Positions 26,473 through 33,919 of a stretch of DNA of 49,143 bases are shown piece by piece (position 1 is the first letter of the stretch; each line of letters opens with the position of its first letter). The notes below the pieces were generated by a model that saw nothing but the letters and a program-made list of their open reading frames with translations, was not told the DNA's origin and did not search any database. The position numbers and the translations under genes are program-made. The DNA is from Acidobacteria bacterium RIFCSPLOWO2_12_FULL_66_21 (GTDB lineage Bacteria > Acidobacteriota > Vicinamibacteria > Vicinamibacterales > 2-12-FULL-66-21): assembly GCA_001767455.1 (NCBI GenBank), contig MELC01000064.1, forward strand, positions 1 to 49,143. The letters run 5' to 3'.

Positions 26473-27523
26473 GTATCGCTTTTATCACCTGTTCCCCATG
26501 AAAGCGTCCGTTTTCGATGAAGATTCGGCCGCTTCGCACCCCCGCGACTACCGCGCCTGCCACGTAAAGGCCCGGCACGCTGGTTTCGAAGGTCTGCGGA
26601 TCGAAGGACGGCCCTGACGTCTCCGGGTCGAGGGCGACCCCGGCCGACTGCAGCAGCGTGGTGTCCGATCGATAGCCGGTCAGCAGGAACACCGCGTCGG
26701 CCGGCAGCTCCTCTCGCGCGCCGTCGCGCTCGACGACGACGGTCGTCGGGCGGATCTCCACGAGCCGCGTCTCGAAGCGCGCGGCGATGGTGCCTTCCTT
26801 GATCCGGTTCTCGATGTCCGGCTTCACCCAGTATTTGATGGAGTCGCCGAGCGCCGGCCGCCGGTGGACGATGGTCACCTGCGCTCCGGCGCGATAGAGG
26901 TCGAGCGCGGCTTCCGCCGCCGAGTTCCTGCCGCCGACGATGATGACGCGCTTGCGGAAGAACGGATGCGGTTGCGTGTAGTAGTGCGACACGTGCGGAA
27001 GGCCTTCTCCGGGCACACCGCACTCGTTCGGGAAGTCGTAGGCACCGGTGGCCATCACGACCGTGCGCGAACGCAGCGCGCGCCGGACGCCGCGGGTTGA
27101 CTGCGTGTCCACGACGAACGAGCCGGCGGCGTCCGGCACGGACGGCTCGCGCGTGATGGCCGTCACGGCTTCGTCGAACACGATGTCGAGCTTGAACAGA
27201 TCGGAGACGCGGCGGTAGTAGCGCAGCGCTTCGAGCCGCGTGGGCTTGTCGTACGGGCTCACGAACGGCACGTCGCCGATCTCCATCAGCTCCGGTGTCG
27301 TGAAGAACACCATCCCGGTCGGATAGTGCAGCAGCGAGTTGACGAGCGCGCCCTTCTCGATCACCTGGTAATCGAGGGCGTTGCGGCTGGCGGCGATGGC
27401 TGTCGCCAGGCCGGCCGGGCCGGCCCCCACGATAATCACGTCCCGAAGGGGCCTGCCCTGAGCCTGTCGCCCCTCGACGCTGCCCGGGACGGCCCTGAGG
27501 TCCTCGAAGGGTCGAAGGGTCAT
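26456..27523 (-). CDS. YpdA/Bdr-like FAD-dependent oxidoreductase
   Basis: A 355-residue thioredoxin-reductase-fold flavoprotein without a CxxC active site. It has DVIIVGAGPAGLATA (FAD), RVIIVGGRNSAAEAAL (NADP-type second Rossmann motif) and GLYVAGAVVAG. These features match the YpdA family, in which Bacillus/Staphylococcus members reduce bacillithiol disulfide. The first 27 or so residues are encoded by a CCTGAGCCTGTCG-type repeat, and no start codon lies at the family's usual start. The last residues (HALMF) lie at the recombinase junction, so the native C-terminus may have been replaced. The ATG overlaps the upstream gene's stop (ATGA), indicating coupled translation. Confidence 0.88.
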   Translation of the reverse strand: MTLRPFEDLRAVPGSVEGRQAQGRPLRDVIIVGAGPAGLATAIAASRNALDYQVIEKGALVNSLLHYPTGMVFFTTPELMEIGDVPFVSPYDKPTRLEALRYYRRVSDLFKLDIVFDEAVTAITREPSVPDAAGSFVVDTQSTRGVRRALRSRTVVMATGAYDFPNECGVPGEGLPHVSHYYTQPHPFFRKRVIIVGGRNSAAEAALDLYRAGAQVTIVHRRPALGDSIKYWVKPDIENRIKEGTIAARFETRLVEIRPTTVVVERDGAREELPADAVFLLTGYRSDTTLLQSAGVALDPETSGPSFDPQTFETSVPGLYVAGAVVAGVRSGRIFIENGRFHGEQVIKAIHALMF

Positions 27524-28176
27524 TTCTTTCGTGTCCTCGGAGGGGGCGCCGGCCGGTACTCGATACGCACATGACTGACGAGGGCGACGGGACGTCCGGG
27601 GCTGGCGATCTCGTGGCCGGCGGCCGTCGTCGCGTCGAGCACTTCACCCAGGAGGCTGACCTGCTCGACGCCGGCTGGAATCGTCACGGCGATCTGCTCG
27701 CGGCCGATCGGCGCGACCGCCTTGACGCCGCCCGGACCGGCGCCGCCGGAGATGCGCTCGTGCAGGTCCCGCGCCGCGCGGAACTCGCTCTGCACCGCGG
27801 CGCGGCCGAGCAGTTCACTTTTCATCGACAGCACCCCGATGACGGCGGTGTACTTCGCGTAACCGCGGCCCGCCCGGATGTCCTCCTCGGAGTAGGTATG
27901 CCGGTTGTGCAGCTCGAACAGGAGACTGGCCGGACCCGCGTGACTGGGAATCGTGACGATCACGCCCTGGGCGGGATCGCGGCCGGCGAGCACGAAGCAG
28001 TACGAGGCGCCGGTCTTCACGCCGGTCCCGAGCGACTCGGGACACTTGAGGTCGGCGGGGTCGGTCTTGAGCGGCACGGCGGCCGGCTTCTTCACAGGCG
28101 CGCGGCGGCGCTGCGCGGAGACGGCCCCCGGCGCAGCCAGCGATGCGATCAGCAGCAGTAGTACAACACGACGCAT
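27520..28176 (-). CDS. Hypothetical exported protein
   Basis: A 218-residue protein with a clear signal peptide (MRRVVLLLLIASLAAPGAVSA, cleavage expected after about residue 21), then a basic linker (QRRRAPVKKPAA) and a beta-rich body containing two cysteines (KCPESLG, SYCFVLAG) that could form a disulfide. It is probably periplasmic. I recognise no family. The ATG lies six bases after TATACT (28188-28183), suggesting a leaderless transcript, and its stop overlaps the YpdA-like start by four bases, so the two genes probably form a unit. Confidence 0.75.
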   Translation of the reverse strand: MRRVVLLLLIASLAAPGAVSAQRRRAPVKKPAAVPLKTDPADLKCPESLGTGVKTGASYCFVLAGRDPAQGVIVTIPSHAGPASLLFELHNRHTYSEEDIRAGRGYAKYTAVIGVLSMKSELLGRAAVQSEFRAARDLHERISGGAGPGGVKAVAPIGREQIAVTIPAGVEQVSLLGEVLDATTAAGHEIASPGRPVALVSHVRIEYRPAPPPRTRKK

Positions 28177-28182
28177 CTTTGC

Positions 28183-28188
28183 AGTATA
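28183..28188 (-). promoter_or_regulatory. -10-like TATACT six bases before the exported-protein ATG
   Basis: On the minus strand TATACT is followed by GCAAAG and the ATG at 28176, the spacing expected for transcription starting at the initiation codon. Confidence 0.55.
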
Positions 28189-28240
28189 GCAACCGGGGCG
28201 GGGGCCGCTGAAACGCAGAAGGTAGGACGTGGAATCCGCG

Positions 28241-28843
28241 TCAGTCTGTGATGCACGCCATGCCGGCGAGCGGGGTCTTCATGGATCGCTCGACGAGCTC
28301 GGGCCGCCTGATCAGCTCGAGAAACTCCATGCGCGTCCGCGCGTCCTCTCGAAACACGCCGAGCATCGCGCTGGTGATCGCGATCGAGTTCTGCTTCTCG
28401 ACCCCGCGCATCGACATGCAGAGATGCGCCCCCTCCATCACAACGGCGACGCCGAGCGGCTGGATCTTTTCGAGCAGCGTGTCGGCAATCTGGTTGGTGA
28501 GCCGCTCCTGCACCTGGAGGCGCCGCGCGAAGATCTCCACGAGGCGCGGGATCTTGCTGAGACCGATCACACGGCCCTGGGGGATGTAGGCGACGTGGCA
28601 CCGGCCGAAGAACGGCAGCATGTGGTGCTCGCACAGGCTGTAGAAGTCGATGTCCCTGACGATCACCATCTCGTTGTAGTCGACCGTGAACAGCGCGTCG
28701 TTCAGCACTTCGTCGATGTCGGCCGCGTAGCCGCTCGTGAGGAAGCGCAGCGACTTCTCGACCCGTTTCGGCGTGTTGACCAGCCCTTCGCGCCTCGGGT
28801 CCTCGCCCAGCTCGGCGAGCATCTGGCGGATCAGGTCCTGCAT
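28241..28843 (-). CDS. folE: GTP cyclohydrolase I (FolE)
   Basis: A 200-residue enzyme that converts GTP to dihydroneopterin triphosphate, the first step of folate/tetrahydrobiopterin synthesis. Zinc ligands are C71 and H74 in [10 protein letters not shown] and C142 in [28 protein letters not shown] and QERLT are the central family motifs. An ATG at 28858 is also in frame, but TACAAT overlaps it and ends six bases before the ATG at 28843, so a leaderless start at 28843 is preferred. It appears monocistronic. Confidence 0.95.
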   Translation of the reverse strand: MQDLIRQMLAELGEDPRREGLVNTPKRVEKSLRFLTSGYAADIDEVLNDALFTVDYNEMVIVRDIDFYSLCEHHMLPFFGRCHVAYIPQGRVIGLSKIPRLVEIFARRLQVQERLTNQIADTLLEKIQPLGVAVVMEGAHLCMSMRGVEKQNSIAITSAMLGVFREDARTRMEFLELIRRPELVERSMKTPLAGMACITD

Positions 28844-28849
28844 GTGCGT

Positions 28850-28855
28850 ATTGTA
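28850..28855 (-). promoter_or_regulatory. -10-like TACAAT six bases before the folE ATG
   Basis: On the minus strand TACAAT, then ACGCAC, then the ATG at 28843. This decides between the two in-frame starts of folE. Confidence 0.55.
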
Positions 28856-28858
28856 CAT

Positions 28859-28951
28859 CGCGCCCCCAGGACACAGAGTCCGCGGAGCGCGATCGGTTAC
28901 AAAGAAATGCAGAACGTAGAATGTCGAATGCTGCGTTCTACGTTTCGCCCT
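28859..28951. repeat. Short inverted repeat (GAACGTAGAA / TTCTACGTTT)
   Basis: GCAGAACGTAGAATGTCG (28910-28927) faces CTGCGTTCTACGTTTCG (28932-28948); nine of ten stem bases match. It lies just beyond the end of the hydroxyacyl-CoA dehydrogenase gene and could terminate its transcript. Related words occur at 2680-2730. Confidence 0.65.
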
Positions 28952-29800
28952 TCAGTACTTGTAGAAGCCCTGCCCCGATTTCCGGCCGGTCCGGCCGGCG
29001 AGCACCATGCGCTTGAGAAGCGGCGGCGGCGCATACGCCGGCTCGCGGTACTCCTCGAACATGATGTTCGCGATGTAGTAGGTCGTGTCCAGGCCGACGA
29101 AGTCGAGCAGCGTGAAGGGCCCCATCGGGTAGCCGCATCCGAGCTTCATTCCCTTGTCGATGTCCTCGATCGTGCCGAGCCCGTGCTCGTACGACCGAAT
29201 CGCGTCGAGCAGATACGGAACGAGCAGCCGGTTCACGATGAACCCGGGCTTGTCCGGCGCGGTGATCGGCTCCTTGCCGAGCGACTGCGCGAACGCAAAC
29301 GTCTTCTGATAGGTGTCGTCGCTCGTCGACAGGCCGCGGATGACTTCCACCAGCTTCATCAGCGGGACCGGATTGAAGAAGTGCAGGCCCCCAAACCGGT
29401 CGGGCCGCTTCGTCTTCGACGCCAGCTCGGTGATGCAGAGCGACGACGTGTTCGAGCAGAAGATCGCGTCGGCGCCCACCAGCGCGTCGAGCGCCGCGAA
29501 CGCCTTCGTCTTCTCCTCGACGTTCTCGATGATCGCCTCGACGATCAGATCGCAGTCCTTCAACCCCTCGAAGCCGGTCGTGCCCGACAGATTGCCGAGC
29601 GTCGTGTTCTTCGCCTCCTCGGTCACCTTGCCCTTCGCAACGCCGTCGGTCAGGAACTTCTGAATCCGCCCCATGCCGCGGTCGAGAAAGCCCTGCTCGA
29701 CTTCGCGCACGATCGTCTTGTACCCTGCCGCCGCCGACACCTGCGCAATGCCCGAGCCCATGAGGCCGCAACCCAAAACGCCAACAGTCTTGATAGCCAT
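28952..29800 (-). CDS. 3-Hydroxyacyl-CoA (3-hydroxybutyryl-CoA) dehydrogenase
   Basis: A 282-residue single-domain-pair enzyme (Hbd/PaaH size) that oxidises L-3-hydroxyacyl-CoA with NAD. It has GVLGCGLMGSGIAQ (NAD motif), CSNTSSLCI, GLHFFNPVPLMKLVEV (catalytic His), DKPGFIVNRLL and GCGYPMGPFTLLDFVGLD. It precedes a thiolase on the same strand, 124 bases away across a REP pair, which makes a beta-oxidation or acetoacetyl-CoA role likely. A role in 3-hydroxyadipyl-CoA oxidation after the box pathway is possible. AGAGG lies about eight bases before the ATG. Confidence 0.95.
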   Translation of the reverse strand: MAIKTVGVLGCGLMGSGIAQVSAAAGYKTIVREVEQGFLDRGMGRIQKFLTDGVAKGKVTEEAKNTTLGNLSGTTGFEGLKDCDLIVEAIIENVEEKTKAFAALDALVGADAIFCSNTSSLCITELASKTKRPDRFGGLHFFNPVPLMKLVEVIRGLSTSDDTYQKTFAFAQSLGKEPITAPDKPGFIVNRLLVPYLLDAIRSYEHGLGTIEDIDKGMKLGCGYPMGPFTLLDFVGLDTTYYIANIMFEEYREPAYAPPPLLKRMVLAGRTGRKSGQGFYKY

Positions 29801-29816
29801 TTCGTACCTCTATGAA

Positions 29817-29895
29817 GGCAGCCCTGAAGGGCTGCGCAACAGATCTCGCGGTGTCTCGAGAACTACGTGATGTTGCGCAGCCCTTTAGGGCTGCC
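29817..29895. repeat. 25-bp inverted REP pair
   Basis: A 25-base arm (29817-29841, containing GGCAGCCCTGAAGGGCTGCG) and its complement (29871-29895) differ at one base, around a 29-base core. Each arm is itself a palindrome, so the pair can form one long stem or two hairpins. A third partial copy (CAGGGCTGCCGTGGATCTT) follows at 29908. It belongs to the family of 21571-21810. Confidence 0.9.
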
Positions 29896-29924
29896 GTGGA
29901 TCTTTTCAGGGCTGCCGTGGATCT

Positions 29925-31103
29925 TCACACCGTTTCGACAATGGCCGCGATCCCCTGCCCTCCGCCAATACAGGCGGTTGCCAGCCCGCGTTTCGCGCCG
30001 CGGCGCCTCAGCTCCAGCGTCAGCGTGAGCAGCAGGCGCGTGCCGGACATCCCGAGCGGATGCCCGAGCGCGATGGCGCCGCCGTTGACGTTCACCTTGT
30101 CGCGGTCCAGGCCGAGGTCCTTCTCGACAGCCAGGTATTGCGCGGCGAACGCCTCGTTGACCTCGATCAAATCGATGTCCTTCAGCGTCAGGCCGGCCTT
30201 CTGAAGCACGAGGCGCGTCGCGGGCGCGGGGCCCATCCCCATCAGCGTCGGCTCGACGCCGACGTACGCCCAGTGCGCCAGGCGCGCGAGCGGCTTCAGG
30301 CCGTGCGCCTTCACGCCACGCTCCGACGCGAGCAGCAGCGCCGCGCCGCCGTCCACGATCCCCGACGCGTTCCCCGCCGTCACGCAGCCGTTCTTGCTGA
30401 AGGCCGCCGGCAGCTTCGCCAGCACCTCCATGGTCGTCTCCGGCCGCATGTGATCGTCCTGGGCGAAGAGCTCGACGCCCTTGCGCGACTTGAGCTCCAC
30501 CGGCACGATCTCCTCGGCGAAGCGGCCGCTCTTCCACGCCTGATCCGCGAGCTGCTGGCTGCGAATCGCGAAGCGATCCTGCTCGTCGCGCGAGACGCCG
30601 TACTTCGCGGCGCAGTTCTCCGCCGTCACGGCCATCGTGCAGCCGCAGTGCGTGTCGAGCAGCCCCGCCCACAGACTGTCTTCGAGCTGGCCCTGCCCCA
30701 GGCGCAGCCCCGAACGCAGGCCACGGATCACGTGCGGCGCCTGGCTCATGTTCTCCATGCCGCCGGTGAGGACGACGTCGGCTTCACCGAGGAGAATCAT
30801 CTGGCCGCCGCTGACGGCGGCTTGAATGCCGGAACCGCACAGGCGGTTCACCGTCAGCGCAGGAACCTCCACCGGCACGCCGGCCTTGACACCGACGTGA
30901 CGCGCGCCGTAGATCGCATCCGCGCTGGTCTGCATCACGTTGCCGAAGACAACGTGCTGCACCATCTCCGGCGTGACGCCGGTCCGCTCCATCGCCGCCC
31001 GCGCCGCGATGGCGCCAAGCTCGATGGCTGAAACGTCCTTCAGCTTGCCCACGTACTCCGCCATCGGCGTGCGGGCGCCGCCAAGAATGAAGATGTCTGA
31101 CAT
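29925..31103 (-). CDS. Thiolase (acetyl-CoA C-acetyltransferase)
   Basis: A 392-residue thiolase with the acyl-accepting cysteine C89 in NRLCGSGIQA, GGAIALGHPLGMSG (His) and ACIGGGQG (second Cys). It begins SDIFILGGARTPM. It catalyses reversible condensation or cleavage of 3-oxoacyl-CoA. It lies directly before the hydroxyacyl-CoA dehydrogenase on the minus strand and 42 bases after the IPMDH-like gene. Chain-length preference, including 3-oxoadipyl-CoA, cannot be judged from the sequence. The ATG at 31103 gives the family start. Confidence 0.95.
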   Translation of the reverse strand: MSDIFILGGARTPMAEYVGKLKDVSAIELGAIAARAAMERTGVTPEMVQHVVFGNVMQTSADAIYGARHVGVKAGVPVEVPALTVNRLCGSGIQAAVSGGQMILLGEADVVLTGGMENMSQAPHVIRGLRSGLRLGQGQLEDSLWAGLLDTHCGCTMAVTAENCAAKYGVSRDEQDRFAIRSQQLADQAWKSGRFAEEIVPVELKSRKGVELFAQDDHMRPETTMEVLAKLPAAFSKNGCVTAGNASGIVDGGAALLLASERGVKAHGLKPLARLAHWAYVGVEPTLMGMGPAPATRLVLQKAGLTLKDIDLIEVNEAFAAQYLAVEKDLGLDRDKVNVNGGAIALGHPLGMSGTRLLLTLTLELRRRGAKRGLATACIGGGQGIAAIVETV

Positions 31104-31145
31104 GAGGCCCTCTCGAGTAAGGTCGGCGAGGCCGAGAGCCCCGCC

Positions 31146-32195
31146 CTACGATGGGATGTTTGCCGCTATGAAGTCGCCGGTTTCCTTCGTGCCGAGCTTC
31201 CCGCCGATATCCTTCGTGACGTTTCCCGACGCGACGGCCTGTTCGACCGCCGCTTCCATGGCGCGCGCCTGGGTCTCGAGCCCGAGCGTCTCGAGCATCA
31301 GCGCGGCGGACAGAATCGCGCCGACCGGGTTCGCGACGTTCTTGCCTTCGTACTTCGGCGCGGAGCCGTGCACGGGCTCGAACATCGACGTCTTCCCCGG
31401 GTGCAGGTTGCCGGAGGCCGCCATGCCGAGGCCCCCCTGCAGCTGCGCGCCAAGGTCCGTGATGATGTCGCCGAACAGGTTGTTCGTGACGATTACTTCG
31501 AACTGCCCCGGGTCCTTGATCATGTACATCGTCAACGCATCGATGTAGTAGTGCGTGGCCGTGATGCCCGCGTACTGAGCGGACAGCTCGCGGAAGACGC
31601 GCTGCCAGAGCGCGTGCCCCTGCTGCATGGCGTTGCTCTTGTCCGCCATGCAGACCTTCGTCAGGCCGCGCGCCCTCGCGTACTCGAACGCGTGCAGGAT
31701 GATCCGGTGGACGCCCTTATAGGTGTTCAGCTCCTCCTGGATCGCGATCTCGTCCTCCGTGCCCGCCTTGAACCGGCCGCCGATGCTCACATACAGCCCT
31801 TCCGTGTTCTCGCGGAACACGGTGAAGTTGACGTCCTTCGGGCCACGGTCCTTCAACGGACACAGCCGCGCGTCGAGCAGCCGGATCGGCCGGTAGTTGA
31901 CGTAGAGATCCAGCTCGAAGCGCGTGCCGAGCAGGATGTCGCGCGCGTGCCGCATGTCGGGGATGCGCGGATCGCCGAGCGCCCCGATGAACACCGCGTC
32001 GAACTGGTCGCGCAGCATTGTGTAGCCGTCGGGCGGCACGCTGATGCCCGTCTCGAGAAAGTAATCCGCGCCCCAGGGCAGGTGCTCGAGGTCGAGCGTC
32101 TTGCCGTACTTGCTCGCAACCGCCTTCAGCACCTTGACGGCTTCGACGGTCACGTCTTTTCCGATTCCGTCGCCAGGTATCACTGCTATACGCAT
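31146..32195 (-). CDS. Isopropylmalate/isocitrate dehydrogenase family enzyme
   Basis: A 349-residue beta-decarboxylating dehydrogenase. It starts RIAVIPGDGIGKDV and shows ENTEGLYVSIGG, a catalytic Lys in MADKSNAM, the metal Asp region TNNLFGDIITDLGAQLQGGLG and the cofactor segment EPVHGSAPKYEGKNVANP. It oxidises a 2-hydroxy-3-carboxylate such as 3-isopropylmalate, homoisocitrate, tartrate or isocitrate. No leuC or leuD neighbours are present, so I do not assign leuB. It sits between two thiolase genes, an odd context that may reflect simple co-transcription. Confidence 0.88.
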   Translation of the reverse strand: MRIAVIPGDGIGKDVTVEAVKVLKAVASKYGKTLDLEHLPWGADYFLETGISVPPDGYTMLRDQFDAVFIGALGDPRIPDMRHARDILLGTRFELDLYVNYRPIRLLDARLCPLKDRGPKDVNFTVFRENTEGLYVSIGGRFKAGTEDEIAIQEELNTYKGVHRIILHAFEYARARGLTKVCMADKSNAMQQGHALWQRVFRELSAQYAGITATHYYIDALTMYMIKDPGQFEVIVTNNLFGDIITDLGAQLQGGLGMAASGNLHPGKTSMFEPVHGSAPKYEGKNVANPVGAILSAALMLETLGLETQARAMEAAVEQAVASGNVTKDIGGKLGTKETGDFIAANIPS

Positions 32196-32312
32196 GTAAT
32201 AAAAGCTCCCCGTCGCTGGCAGCAGGCAGCAGGCGGCTGGCAGTGGATCACGCTGTCACGCTGACAGCGCGACAGTTGGACTCACTGCCTACTGCCTGCT
32301 GCCCGCTGCCTG
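32196..32312. repeat. Inverted word-repeat (GGCAGCAG / CTGCTGCC)
   Basis: The left arm (32214-32243) is GGCAGCAGGCAGCAGGCGGC; the right arm (32284-32315) is CTGCCTACTGCCTGCTGCC and CTGCCTGCT. The core contains CGCTGTCACGCTGACAGCG, itself an inverted repeat (CGCTGTCA / TGACAGCG). It lies between same-strand genes. Confidence 0.8.
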
Positions 32313-33521
32313 CTACTCCCGTTCCAGCGCCAGTGCCATCCCCATTCCCCCACTCACGCACAGCGTTGCAAGCCCGCGTCTGACCTGGCGCCGCTGCATT
32401 TCGTACAGCAGCGTGACCAGGATACGCGCGCCGGTGCAGCCGATCGGGTGGCCGAGCGCGATGGCGCCGCCGTTGACGTTCAGCTTCTCCAGCGGAATCG
32501 GCTCGTCGCGCAAGACAGCCAGCACCTGCGGGGCGAACGCTTCATTCAACTCGAAGAGGTCGAAATCGTCCAGTGCGAGGCCGGTGCGCGCGAACAGCTT
32601 GCGCATGGCGGGCACCGGGCCGATGCCCATTCTCCTGGGATCGACGCCGGCCGACGCCCAGCCGAGGATCCGCGCGAGCGGCGTCACGCCGAGCGCCTGC
32701 GCGCGCGCGGCGCTCATGAGTATGAGGGCCGCGGCGCCGTCGGTGATGCCCGACGAAGTGGCGGCGGTGATGATGCCCGCGTGTCCTTCGACGGATCCGA
32801 ACACCGGCGAGAGCCTTTTCAGCATCGCGAGCGTCGTGTCCGGCCGCGGATGTTCGTCCGCATCCGTCACGACCGCGCGTCCCTTGGCGTCGGTCGCGGA
32901 CACCGGCGCGATCTCGTCGCGGTACCGCCCCTCGGCGACCGCGCGCGCGGCGCGCCGCTGCGTCTCGACGGCGTACGCGTCGGACTCGTCGCGCGTGATG
33001 CCGTATTCGCGCGCGAGGACCTCCGCGGTCTCGCCCATGATCATCGACGAGAGCGGGCACGAGAAGCCGTCGCGATACATGGCGTCCACGAGCGTGAAGT
33101 TGCCCATGCGATGCCCCCATCGCGCGTCCTCAGAGTCGACGAAATACGGCATGCGGCTCATCGACTCCATGCCGCCGGCGACGACGACCTCGGATTCGCC
33201 GAGCACGATCGACTGGGCGGCGCCCGCCACCGCCTGCATGCCCGACGCGCACGCCTTGTTGATCGTCTGCGCGGGGACACCGTCGGAGAGGCCGGCGCGC
33301 CGGACGACCTGGCGCGCGGGGTTGGGGCCGGACCCGGCCTGCCGGCCGTGCCCGAACAGCAGTTCGTCCACGGCCTGAGGGTCCACCCTGGCCCGATCGA
33401 GCGCAGCGCGAACCGCCACGGCACCCAGCTCAGCCGGGTGGACATTTCGAAATGCGCCGCCATACCGCCCGATAGGCGTACGCGCAGCACCCACAATCAC
33501 GACCTCGGAAACGGGAGACAT
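32313..33521 (-). CDS. Thiolase (acetyl-CoA acyltransferase), second copy
   Basis: A 402-residue thiolase with INKACASGMQA (C91), GGAIALGHPIGCTGARI and a C-terminal LCVSGGMGMAL. It differs clearly from the thiolase at 29925-31103, so this is not a recent duplication. It begins VSEVVIVGAARTPIGRYGG. It may serve a different chain length or a dicarboxyl-CoA. First gene of the minus-strand run that continues through the IPMDH-like enzyme. A TATGAT (33535-33530) lies eight bases before the ATG, giving a nearly leaderless start. Confidence 0.95.
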   Translation of the reverse strand: MSPVSEVVIVGAARTPIGRYGGAFRNVHPAELGAVAVRAALDRARVDPQAVDELLFGHGRQAGSGPNPARQVVRRAGLSDGVPAQTINKACASGMQAVAGAAQSIVLGESEVVVAGGMESMSRMPYFVDSEDARWGHRMGNFTLVDAMYRDGFSCPLSSMIMGETAEVLAREYGITRDESDAYAVETQRRAARAVAEGRYRDEIAPVSATDAKGRAVVTDADEHPRPDTTLAMLKRLSPVFGSVEGHAGIITAATSSGITDGAAALILMSAARAQALGVTPLARILGWASAGVDPRRMGIGPVPAMRKLFARTGLALDDFDLFELNEAFAPQVLAVLRDEPIPLEKLNVNGGAIALGHPIGCTGARILVTLLYEMQRRQVRRGLATLCVSGGMGMALALERE

Positions 33522-33750
33522 AGCCCGTGATCATAGCCGCGGATGGCCACGGACGGATGAAAACCACGGAAGACACGGAAACAGCCAGATCAGTTGTTTC
33601 TCCATGTTTGTCCGTGGTTGTGATCTCTCCGTGGCCTTCCGTGGTGCCCGATCCACGGATCCGGATCCGTGGAGCAGGAATTAACCAACCGGCTGGATTC
33701 AGCAACCCCTTCGGTGGCACTAAGGTCATGAAAACATGAGCTTTATTTAA
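33522..33750. repeat. Inverted word-repeat (CCACGGA / TCCGTGG) and 22-bp palindrome
   Basis: The left arm (33540-33586) carries GGCCACGGACGGATG, CCACGGAAGACACGG. The right arm (33611-33650) carries TCCGTGGTTGTGATC and CTCCGTGGCCTTCCGTGG. At 33652-33673 lies a perfect 22-bp palindrome centred on GGATCCGGATCC with CCACGG flanks. No gene seen. Confidence 0.85.
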
Positions 33751-33758
33751 TTGATGCA

Positions 33759-33775
33759 TTGGCACTGGGAGTGCA
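33759..33775 (+). promoter_or_regulatory. Sigma-54-like -24/-12 promoter
   Basis: TTGGCAC, five bases, then GTGCA matches the TGGCAC-N5-TTGCA consensus with one mismatch and correct GG-to-GC spacing. It lies about 145 bases upstream of the TonB receptor ATG. GCACT-GGG-AGTGC within it is also a small inverted repeat, so an operator is an alternative. Confidence 0.5.
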
Positions 33776-33919
33776 CTTATGATGTGGCGTAATCAAGCAA
33801 GTGTCATTGTCACCAATCGGGTGGGATCTCCGACAAACGACTGCGTACGCAGATTCGTGTACGACGGAGGCGAAAGCGCTCGTCAACGCGGGGTCGTCCC
33901 GGTATCGAGGAGGATGTTA

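Noticed and set aside
26473-27647. A 517-codon recombinase fused to upstream sequence
   Set aside because: Only the last 120 or so codons resemble a recombinase; the rest is another frame of the YpdA-like gene.
28952-33521. Assignment of the dehydrogenase and thiolases as dedicated box-pathway enzymes
   Set aside because: They lie more than 20 kb from boxBC and have generic motifs; general beta-oxidation is equally likely.
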